In this document: positions 1 through 4,809 of the stretch, piece by piece
Layout of the letters: each line of letters starts with the position of its first letter
Position numbering within the stretch: the stretch's first letter is position 1
Notes under the pieces: model-generated
Databases searched by the model: none
What the model was told of the DNA's origin: nothing
The model's input: only the letters and a program-made list of their open reading frames with translations
Assembly (NCBI GenBank): GCA_964530445.1
Contig: CAZHBJ010000204.1
Span: 1 to 5,556 of the forward strand
Origin: FEN-1297 sp964530445
Lineage (GTDB): Bacteria; Bacteroidota; Ignavibacteria; Ignavibacteriales; Ignavibacteriaceae
Length of the DNA stretch: 5,556 nt
Direction: 5' to 3'
Translations under genes and position numbers: made by a program

Positions 1-19
1 ATTCATTCATTAATAAAGC

Positions 20-814
20 TTAGTTCTTTTTCTTTTTGGTAGCATTATCTATTATAATATTTATGCCGGTATTAACATTCGATGTAACAGCATCAGTTAC
101 ATTTTTAATATATGGTAAACTTTCAGGTACTGCATTTTCAACAGCTTTAGTAGCCCCTACAGAAGCTCCAGTCAAAATAAGAGACATAGTAGCCTGTGCT
201 AACTTTTTATTATTTTTTTCTATAACTCCTTGCATATATTGCGAACCAGCATTGGTAACATCTGATGCCAATCCAACACCACCAAATGTGGCTGATACAG
301 TTGGAGCAGGGGTAGTTAATAATTGACCAGTATGTGAAAATAGACTGACTATTGTTGTAGCCTTTTCCGTCTTTTTTGCTGCTTTATCGAACCTTTGACC
401 CCATGCACTATTTACTCTTAAATATAATAATGTTTTTGCATTCACTATTTTCCCCTGCGTTAGTTTGTCGCTCCTGAATGAATAGTTCCAACTATTTTCC
501 ATATCCGTTTTTGTTTTGGCTATTAAATAACCTACATAGGCTACAGCACTTATCAACCATTCTGTTGGGAACTTGCCATTATGATCAATCAATCTCAATG
601 GATTGTCTTCCACATAATTATACGGGCTCCACCCCGGATATTTAGCTGTCAGCGGGTCAACTTGCAGCCATCTGCCTTGCCAGCTATCATAATACCTTGC
701 GCCCCGTCTTCGTCCGGCAACTACAAAAGTTGCCGCGCATTGATGGCTGCCGGACTTCGCCGGGCAGGCAAAGTAATCGTAACCGGTAGTAACGCCATAC
801 CTTTCTTTACCCAA
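20..814 (-). CDS. RHS repeat-associated core domain protein, orphan 5'-truncated tail
   Basis: RHS proteins are large secreted or surface shells of YD repeats that end in a conserved core followed by a variable, often toxic, C-terminal domain. Only the end is present here. Residues 2-15 (GKERYGVTTGYDYF) and 38-80 (GARYYDS, GRWLQVDPL, SPYNYVEDNPLRLIDHNGK) match the RHS core. Between them, residues 16-37 are foreign to the motif and come from a GC-rich hairpin insertion. Residues 82-264 are the variable tail: hydrophobic stretches near 86-99 and 208-220, a Gly/Ala-rich part near 175-225, and a KKKKN end; I do not recognise its fold. The listed start is a TTG, but core-like sequence (EDIRF) continues upstream to an in-frame TAA at 845-847, so the start is arbitrary. 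With no YD repeats and no ribosome site, this is probably a remnant or a silent tail cassette, not a working RHS gene. No immunity gene is obvious downstream within the window. Confidence 0.75.
   Translation of the reverse strand: MGKERYGVTTGYDYFACPAKSGSHQCAATFVVAGRRRGARYYDSWQGRWLQVDPLTAKYPGWSPYNYVEDNPLRLIDHNGKFPTEWLISAVAYVGYLIAKTKTDMENSWNYSFRSDKLTQGKIVNAKTLLYLRVNSAWGQRFDKAAKKTEKATTIVSLFSHTGQLLTTPAPTVSATFGGVGLASDVTNAGSQYMQGVIEKNNKKLAQATMSLILTGASVGATKAVENAVPESLPYIKNVTDAVTSNVNTGINIIIDNATKKKKN
704..769 (-). repeat. 66-bp GC-rich hairpin element inserted in frame in the RHS core
   Basis: This segment interrupts the RHS core signature exactly between GYDYF and GARYYDS, adding 22 codons with no stop. 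It is about 64% GC in an otherwise AT-rich window. It can form two hairpins: 8-bp arms CGGCAACT (715-722) and AGTTGCCG (728-735) around a 5-nt loop, and an imperfect stem at 747-767 (CTGCCGG with CCGGGCAG, one bulge, loop about 6). A longer-range 8-bp inverted repeat GTCCGGCA (712-719) / TGCCGGAC (748-755) makes the whole unit an imperfect palindrome. This is the architecture of REP/BIME or small palindromic MITE-like elements. I see no clear target duplication. Family identity is unknown; other copies in the genome would settle it. Confidence 0.6.
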
Positions 815-875
815 TAATATAAACCGTATATCTTCATTCCAACCTTATTATAAGAAAAAATTTCTATAAAAGTTT

Positions 876-1184
876 TTATGCACTCACTTTTAAAGGTTGA
901 ATTTCCTTCAAAATGTTTTTCTTTCTTTGCATCACTTTGTATATATCATATTGATTTTGCAGATTAAGCCAAAGTTCAACAGATGTACCAAAATATTTTG
1001 ATAATTTAAGCGCCATCTCAGGACTCACGCTTCTTTTAGCATTGATGATTTCATTAACAGTTCTAAAAGTAGTATTAAGCGCTTTTGCAAGTTCAACCTG
1101 CGTAAGTCCGAACTCATCAAGAAATTCAGCTTTCAATATTTCACCGGGATGGGTTGGTTTCCTTTCAATGTTAATCATTTTCAT
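876..1184 (-). CDS. higA: HigA-type antitoxin, XRE-family HTH protein
   Basis: Antitoxin of a HigBA module: binds and neutralises the HigB mRNA interferase and represses the operon. The N-terminal KPTHPGEILKAEFL signature (9-22) is typical of the HigA antidote family, followed by a helix-turn-helix at about 27-68 (LTQVELAKAL, then the recognition part RTVNEIINAKRSVS). At 102 residues it is the usual length. It lies directly downstream of the toxin in the inverted higB-higA order characteristic of this family. Start choice: two in-frame ATGs occur at 1184 and 1178. The AGGAG at 1185-1189 abuts the first (spacing 0) but sits 6 nt before the second, so Met3 (1178) is the more likely initiator. 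The AGGAG overlaps the toxin's TAG stop, implying coupled translation. Family call is secure. Confidence 0.93.
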   Translation of the reverse strand: MKMINIERKPTHPGEILKAEFLDEFGLTQVELAKALNTTFRTVNEIINAKRSVSPEMALKLSKYFGTSVELWLNLQNQYDIYKVMQRKKNILKEIQPLKVSA

Positions 1185-1187
1185 CTC

Positions 1188-1469
1188 CTAATGATAATCT
1201 TTAATTTCAACATTATATGCATTTCCTTTTTCAAAATTAAATACAATTCGATATTGATCATTTATTCTTATACTATATTTACCAATTAAATCACCTCTTA
1301 ATAATTCCAATCTATTTCCGGGCGGAATTCTCAAATCGTTTACCGAATTTGCAGCATAGAGATAATCAAGCTTCCTCAATGCTGTATTTATTATTGTCAT
1401 CTTTATTTTACTATTTTTACCTGTAATGTATAATTCTTCTGTATTTTTATCGGCAAATGATTTAATCAT
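1188..1469 (-). CDS. higB: HigB-type toxin, RelE-superfamily mRNA interferase
   Basis: Predicted ribosome-dependent mRNA endonuclease of the HigB/RelE superfamily, cleaving translated mRNA when free of HigA. Family hallmarks visible: the MIKSFADKNTEELY start, DLRIPPGNRLELLRGD (45-60), YSIRINDQYRIVF (65-77) and the C-terminal VEIKDYH (87-93). The final Asp-Tyr-His corresponds to residues implicated in catalysis in Proteus vulgaris HigB (family knowledge), so the toxin looks intact. Length 93 is normal. The ATG at 1467-1469 gives the canonical N-terminus, yet no ribosome site lies in front of it; the nearest purine run (AGAGG) is 14 nt away, between predicted -35 and -10 boxes. The stop TAG (1188-1190) overlaps the AGGAG used by higA. 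Confidence 0.93.
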   Translation of the reverse strand: MIKSFADKNTEELYITGKNSKIKMTIINTALRKLDYLYAANSVNDLRIPPGNRLELLRGDLIGKYSIRINDQYRIVFNFEKGNAYNVEIKDYH

Positions 1470-1474
1470 AGCAC

Positions 1475-1503
1475 AATATAACGCCTCTCGTTATATATAT
1501 CAA
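1475..1503 (-). promoter_or_regulatory. higBA promoter, sigma70-like, probably leaderless
   Basis: Read on the minus strand, TTGATA (1498-1503) is followed after exactly 17 nt by TATATT (1475-1480). The usual 6-8 nt from the -10 box places the transcription start at or next to the higB ATG (1469), so the toxin would be translated from a leaderless message. The -35 and -10 boxes match E. coli consensus at 5 of 6 positions each; whether this organism uses the same boxes is inferred. Confidence 0.5.
1476..1496. promoter_or_regulatory. Probable HigA operator, perfect 8+5+8 inverted repeat
   Basis: ATATAACG (1476-1483) and CGTTATAT (1489-1496) are perfect reverse complements separated by CCTCT. 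The repeat fills the space between the predicted -35 and -10 boxes of higBA, the position expected for autorepression by the dimeric HTH antitoxin. Binding by HigA is inferred from position and symmetry. Confidence 0.6.
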
Positions 1504-1573
1504 GTTCTTATTTCCTTCAGAATGTTGTTATAAACACTTCCAAGTTGTATCTTATTAAATAATTTTATACTTT

Positions 1574-1596
1574 AATACGACAAAATTAGTCGTGTT
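1574..1596. promoter_or_regulatory. Probable IscR/Rrf2 operator before the regulator gene
   Basis: ACGAC (1577-1581) and GTCGT (1589-1593) form a perfect inverted repeat around AAAATTA; outward, the symmetry continues with one mismatch. The core GACAAAATTAGTC differs from the E. coli IscR type-1 consensus GACTRWWWYAGTC at a single position. A -10-like TATACT lies at 1566-1571 (a weak TTGTAT at 1545-1550 is only 15 nt upstream), putting the site over the likely transcription start and just before the ATG at 1599. Repression of its own operon by the Rrf2 protein is the simplest reading. Confidence 0.6.
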
Positions 1597-1598
1597 TT

Positions 1599-2006
1599 AT
1601 GCTTAAGCTATCTAAAAAAGTTGAATATGCTTTAATGGCTGTTAAATATATAGCAGCAAAGCCTGGCGGAATGAGTGCTACTTCAAAAGAAATTTCCGAA
1701 GAATATGATATCTCTTATGAGCTGTTATCAAAGGTTCTGCAGAGACTTAGTAAGTTTAATATAGTAAAATCATACCAGGGAATTAAAGGCGGTTATTCAT
1801 TAAGCAAATCACCTAAAGAAATTTCTATAATAGATATTATTAGGGCGATCGAATCTAATTATAAAATTACAAACTGCATGGAGCATAATAATTCCAACTT
1901 TGGATGCGAACGTATAGATAATTGCAGTATTAGAAATCCATTAAGCAAATTACAAAATGAAATCGATAAGTTATTTAATACAACAACGATATACCAGATA
2001 ATGTAA
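1599..2006 (+). CDS. iscR: Rrf2-family transcriptional regulator, IscR-like Fe-S sensor
   Basis: Rrf2 regulators are winged-helix DNA-binding dimers, many of which carry a [2Fe-2S] cluster. The N-terminal LSKKVEYALMAVKYIAA (4-20), the recognition region ISYELLSKVLQRLSKFNIVKSYQG (38-61) and the wing IKGGYSLSK (62-70) are classic Rrf2. Three cysteines, C93, C103 and C109, sit where E. coli IscR has C92, C98 and C104, but the spacing is C-x9-C-x5-C and the position equivalent to ligand H107 holds R112; H96 is a possible alternative ligand. Length 135 is typical. No ribosome site precedes the ATG, which directly follows the operator. The gene is first of a likely operon, 19 nt before iscS, supporting control of Fe-S assembly. 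The iscR name rests on operon context and cysteines; other Rrf2 subfamilies are possible. Confidence 0.85.
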   Translation: MLKLSKKVEYALMAVKYIAAKPGGMSATSKEISEEYDISYELLSKVLQRLSKFNIVKSYQGIKGGYSLSKSPKEISIIDIIRAIESNYKITNCMEHNNSNFGCERIDNCSIRNPLSKLQNEIDKLFNTTTIYQIM

Positions 2007-2025
2007 ATAAATTTTTAATAATTAA

Positions 2026-3216
2026 ATGAAGTTCCCGATATATTTAGATAATCAGGCAACAACCCCGGTTGACCCTTTGGTTTTTGAAGCAATGAAACCG
2101 TATTTTTTAGAGAAATATGGAAATGCTTCAAGTAAAAATCATTCCTACGGATGGGAAGCCGAGAGCGCAGTTGAAAATGCAAGAAGTATAATTGCCGGTT
2201 TTATAAATTGCGATCCTAAAGAAATTTATTTTACAAGCGGCGCTACGGAATCAATTAATCTATCACATTTTGGTATAGCCGAATCTTATTTAAAAAAAGG
2301 CAATCATATTATCACTTCTGCAATTGAACACAATGCGGTTTTGGATTCCTTAAATACTTTGGAAAGAAAAGGATTTGAAGTTACGAAGCTTCCGGTCAGC
2401 CGGGAAGGAATATTGGATATAGATCAATTGAAAGATTCTATTACTGAAAAAACTATTCTTGTTTCCATAATGACGGCAAATAATGAAATAGGAATTATTA
2501 ATAATATTACCGAAATTGGCGAACTTTGCCGGAGTAATAATGTTCCTTTTCATACTGATGCTACGCAAGCAATAGGAAAAGTACCATTTGATGTTCAAAG
2601 TTCAAACATAGATATTGCTTCTTTTACTTCGCATAAAATTTACGGACCAAAAGGAATCGGAGCTGTTTATGTAAAAAATAAAAGTCCTCGGATTAGGTTA
2701 ACTCCACTATTCTTCGGCGGAGGACATGAAAGAAATCTTAGGCCCGGAACATTAAACGTTCCCGGAATCGTTGGATTTGGAAAAGCAATTGAACTTTCGC
2801 AAAAATTATTTGAAGAAGAAACAAAAAGGATTTCCTATTTAAGAAACCTTCTTTATAAAGGATTAAAATCATACCTTGATGATGTCATGGTGAACGGCTC
2901 TATGAAAGATAGACTGCCCAATAATTTAAACTTATGTTTTAAAAATGTTAGGGCTGAAAATTTTATAAACAGTGCCAGAGAATTAGCTCTATCTACCGGC
3001 TCAGCATGTTCTTCCGAATCGTTAAAGCCTAGTCATGTACTTAAAGCAATCGGTTTACCTGACGACTTAGCAAAATCTTCAATAAGATTCAGTATAGGAA
3101 GGTTTAATACTGAAGAGGAAATTAATTATGTTATTGAAAAATGTACGGAGACGGTAAATAACTTAAGAATCATTTCTCCGAATAAAGAATTAAAAGAAGA
3201 AAATATCATTAATTAA
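2026..3216 (+). CDS. iscS: Cysteine desulfurase, group I (IscS/NifS type)
   Basis: PLP enzyme that takes sulfur from L-cysteine as an enzyme persulfide, releasing alanine, and passes it to Fe-S cluster assembly and possibly tRNA thiolation. Class V aminotransferase fold. Visible: YLDNQATTPVDP start (6-17), SGATES (71-76) for cofactor phosphate, H102, D178 and Q181 around PLP, the Schiff-base K204 in TSHKIYGPKG, GGGHERNLRPGT (231-242), and the persulfide C328 in STGSACSSESLKPSHVL, in the long flexible loop of group I enzymes. The length of 396 is close to that of E. coli IscS (404). All catalytic residues are intact. It lies 19 nt after the regulator and 22 nt before a small unknown gene. No ribosome site is visible before the ATG. 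The Lys-Glu-rich C-terminus (386-396) does not obviously match the IscU-contacting tail of E. coli IscS. NifS for a specialised system is the alternative name. Confidence 0.95.
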   Translation: MKFPIYLDNQATTPVDPLVFEAMKPYFLEKYGNASSKNHSYGWEAESAVENARSIIAGFINCDPKEIYFTSGATESINLSHFGIAESYLKKGNHIITSAIEHNAVLDSLNTLERKGFEVTKLPVSREGILDIDQLKDSITEKTILVSIMTANNEIGIINNITEIGELCRSNNVPFHTDATQAIGKVPFDVQSSNIDIASFTSHKIYGPKGIGAVYVKNKSPRIRLTPLFFGGGHERNLRPGTLNVPGIVGFGKAIELSQKLFEEETKRISYLRNLLYKGLKSYLDDVMVNGSMKDRLPNNLNLCFKNVRAENFINSARELALSTGSACSSESLKPSHVLKAIGLPDDLAKSSIRFSIGRFNTEEEINYVIEKCTETVNNLRIISPNKELKEENIIN

Positions 3217-3238
3217 TAAAATTAATAAGGAAATAGCT

Positions 3239-3529
3239 GTGGAATATCTTGACTTAATTAAAAACGACGACCAAATATTTTTAAAATACTTAAAGGCTAA
3301 GTATCCCCTTTTCCATAATTCGATTTTTTTCTTTAGAGATTTGCAGTTCGGACTGCAGAAATTTTTGGAAAAGAAAGGGATTAAAATATCTAATGCAGAA
3401 GCTGAAAAGTTAGCTTATAATATCGGCAATTATTTAGAAGAGAAACAAATTTTTGTAAAAGTCAATCTATCCGGTTGGCGGTTAAATTACCCTGAATTTG
3501 TGACGACAACCCCCGGCGATCCGTTATGA
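3239..3529 (+). CDS. Small conserved-looking protein of unknown function in isc cluster
   Basis: I do not recognise a named family. The GTG start is well supported: AAGGA at 3227-3231 lies 7 nt upstream, and the gene begins 22 nt after iscS in the same direction. The 96-residue product is soluble and mostly helical by appearance: an acidic/hydrophobic first helix, an aromatic patch (NSIFFFRDLQFGLQKFL, 27-43), an amphipathic helix NAEAEKLAYNIGNYLEEKQI (52-71), and an end that looks like a strand and loop (VNLSGWRLNYPEF, then TTTPGDPL). There is no cysteine and only one histidine (H26), so it cannot be an IscU-, Nfu- or IscA-type cluster scaffold. Its place between desulfurase and carrier suggests a desulfurase partner or accessory role, but that is guilt by association. 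No signal peptide or membrane span is visible. Confidence 0.7.
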   Translation: MEYLDLIKNDDQIFLKYLKAKYPLFHNSIFFFRDLQFGLQKFLEKKGIKISNAEAEKLAYNIGNYLEEKQIFVKVNLSGWRLNYPEFVTTTPGDPL

Positions 3530-3561
3530 GGTTGAAGCGCTCACAATCTTAAGTAAAAAAT

Positions 3562-3593
3562 TTGACTATTATTAATTTTATGATAATTATTTG
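3562..3593 (+). promoter_or_regulatory. Possible promoter upstream of iscA
   Basis: The 87-nt gap before iscA contains TTGACT (3562-3567), a good -35-like box, followed by an AT-rich stretch including GATAAT (3582-3587, spacing only 14) and TAATTA (3584-3589, spacing 16). Alternatively TTTG (3561-3564) and TAATTATTTG (3584-3593) resemble a Bacteroidota-type -33/-7 pair imperfectly. Neither fit is convincing, so an independent iscA transcript is only suggested. Confidence 0.3.
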
Positions 3594-3616
3594 TCTCAAA
3601 AAAGAGGAGTTATTTT

Positions 3617-3970
3617 ATGTCTAATATTCAAACAGATACTGATATTAGAATAACAGAAAGAGCTGCAAAAGAAGTAAAAGTTATTATGCAGGAAAATAAA
3701 GTTCCGGAAAATTACGGTTTAAGAGTCGGGGTTAAAGGCGGCGGATGCTCGGGATTAACTTACACTCTGGGCTTTGATGCAGCTGCTAAAGAAGGTGATA
3801 CAACAATTGAAGAAAACGGTATAAAATTATTTGTGGATGGTAAAAGTTTATTCTATTTATCCGGTACGGAATTAGATTATACGGACGGATTAAACGGCAA
3901 AGGATTTGTGTTTAATAATCCTAACGCAACAAAAACTTGCGGATGCGGAGATTCTTTTAGTGTTTCTTGA
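3617..3970 (+). CDS. iscA: A-type Fe-S cluster carrier, HesB/IscA/ErpA family
   Basis: Binds an Fe-S cluster or iron and hands clusters to apo-proteins in the cytosol. The HesB/IscA domain spans about 8-117, starting ITERAAKEVKVIM. The three invariant ligand cysteines are present: C44 in VKGGGCSGLTY, and C108 and C110 in the C-terminal TCGCGDSF. The short family-typical core of 117 residues is complete, without an Nfu extension. The start is fixed by a strong GAGGAG (AGGAG at 3605-3609, 7 nt before ATG), in contrast to iscR and iscS, which lack such sites. An 87-nt gap with promoter-like boxes separates it from the upstream gene, so it may be transcribed both with and independently of iscRS. 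IscA, ErpA and SufA cannot be told apart from the sequence alone; iscA is chosen for its neighbours. Confidence 0.93.
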   Translation: MSNIQTDTDIRITERAAKEVKVIMQENKVPENYGLRVGVKGGGCSGLTYTLGFDAAAKEGDTTIEENGIKLFVDGKSLFYLSGTELDYTDGLNGKGFVFNNPNATKTCGCGDSFSVS

Positions 3971-4018
3971 TTTGATTAATTACGGAGTGAAGTTTTAAAC
4001 CTTAACTATTAATTTGTC

Positions 4019-4030
4019 AAGAATATTCTT
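4019..4030. promoter_or_regulatory. 12-bp perfect palindrome upstream of sod, candidate operator
   Basis: AAGAATATTCTT reads the same on both strands and lies 54 nt before the sodA ATG, overlapping a -35-like TTGTCA (4014-4019). A dimeric repressor responding to metals or oxidants would be a natural user of such a site, but the sequence does not match a regulator consensus I can name, and AT-rich palindromes of this size can occur by chance. Confidence 0.3.
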
Positions 4031-4084
4031 ATCCAATCTTTTAGTTAACGACAATTTATTAATAAAATAAAACAGGAGTAAAAA

Positions 4085-4693
4085 ATGGGAAAATTTGAAC
4101 TTCCAAAATTACCTTATGCTTATGATGCTTTGGAACCTTATATAGATAAGATGACAATGGAAATCCATTATACAAAACATCACAATGGTTACGTAACAAA
4201 ATTAAACGGCGCGGTTGAAGGAAATGATCTGGCGAATAAATCACTTAATGAATTATTAAAAGATGCATCAAAAAATCCCGCTGCAGTAAGAAACAACGGC
4301 GGCGGTGTTTATAATCATTCGCTATTTTGGACAATAATGAAAAAAGGCGGCGGCGGAACACCAGATGGCAAATTAGCCGATGCTATAAATTCCGCATTCG
4401 GTTCATTTGATGAATTTAAAAATAAATTTACAAATGCTGCTGCAACAAGGTTCGGTTCCGGCTGGGCTTGGTTAATTGTGCAGGATAGCAAATTGGTAGT
4501 AACTTCAACTCCAAATCAGGATAACCCTTTGATGGATGTTGCTGATCAAAAAGGGACGCCTATTTTGGGTCTGGATGTTTGGGAACATGCTTATTATCTT
4601 AAATATCAAAACAGACGACCGGAGTATATTGATAACTGGTGGAATGTAGTTAACTGGGAAGAAGTTGCAAACAGATTTACAGCGGTAAAATAG
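4085..4693 (+). CDS. sodA: Superoxide dismutase, Fe/Mn family, Mn-type
   Basis: Cytosolic enzyme that converts superoxide to oxygen and hydrogen peroxide, protecting Fe-S clusters. The N-terminal helical domain starts FELPKLPYAYDALEPYI; metal ligands are H28 (MTMEIHYTKHH), H78 (GGGVYNHSLFW), D164 and H168 (LDVWEHAYYLKYQNRRPEY). The gateway tyrosine is Y36. The second-sphere glutamine is supplied by Q145 in TPNQDNP, and Gly occupies the GGG.YNH position where Fe-SODs carry their Gln; this combination is the Mn-type pattern, although cambialistic use of iron cannot be excluded. Length 202 is standard and no signal peptide is present. A strong AGGAG (4074-4078) lies 6 nt before ATG. The 114-nt upstream gap with a palindrome suggests its own promoter; a clear terminator follows. 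Confidence 0.96.
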   Translation: MGKFELPKLPYAYDALEPYIDKMTMEIHYTKHHNGYVTKLNGAVEGNDLANKSLNELLKDASKNPAAVRNNGGGVYNHSLFWTIMKKGGGGTPDGKLADAINSAFGSFDEFKNKFTNAAATRFGSGWAWLIVQDSKLVVTSTPNQDNPLMDVADQKGTPILGLDVWEHAYYLKYQNRRPEYIDNWWNVVNWEEVANRFTAVK

Positions 4694-4713
4694 ATAAATA
4701 AAAAGAACTAATT

Positions 4714-4744
4714 AAAGCCGCTCAATTTATGGGCGGCTTTTTTT
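4714..4744 (+). terminator. Rho-independent terminator after sodA
   Basis: AAAGCCGCTC (4714-4723) pairs with GGGCGGCTTT (4731-4740) in a 10-bp stem containing one U-G pair, closed by a 7-nt loop (AATTTAT). A run of seven T residues (4738-4744) follows the GC core. It starts 20 nt after the sodA stop and separates the Fe-S/Sod group from the LON-domain gene. Confidence 0.92.
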
Positions 4745-4809
4745 ATTTAATAAGCAGTATATTTTTTTTAATTTAAAATAGCTTTTAATTATAAGTAATA
4801 TTTAAAGTG

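Noticed and set aside
1..12. Short ATTC tandem repeat at the left edge
   Set aside because: Three units only; too short to call a repeat element.
36..326. Open frame on the plus strand opposite the RHS tail
   Set aside because: Lies wholly antisense to the RHS frame, has no ribosome site and no recognisable protein pattern.
704..769. CRISPR repeat or attachment site as an explanation of the RHS insertion
   Set aside because: Only one copy occurs in the window, with no spacer spacing, no integrase gene and no flanking direct repeats.
581..817. Open frame on the plus strand opposite the RHS core
   Set aside because: Antisense shadow of a clearly conserved RHS core; composition reflects the GC-rich insertion.
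2350..2598. Minus-strand open frame within iscS
   Set aside because: Opposite strand of a fully conserved enzyme; no start signal or family features.
3208..3230. AT-rich repetitive stretch (ATTAATTAATAAAATTAATAA) between iscS and the next gene
   Set aside because: Low-complexity sequence in an AT-rich genome; it ends in the ribosome site of the next gene and forms no meaningful terminator. The run quoted is only descriptive.
3530..3616. Possible terminator or small RNA between the unknown gene and iscA
   Set aside because: No GC-rich stem with a T run is present; only weak promoter-like boxes are seen.
4059..4244. Minus-strand open frame over the sodA start
   Set aside because: Antisense to sodA and its leader; no independent support.
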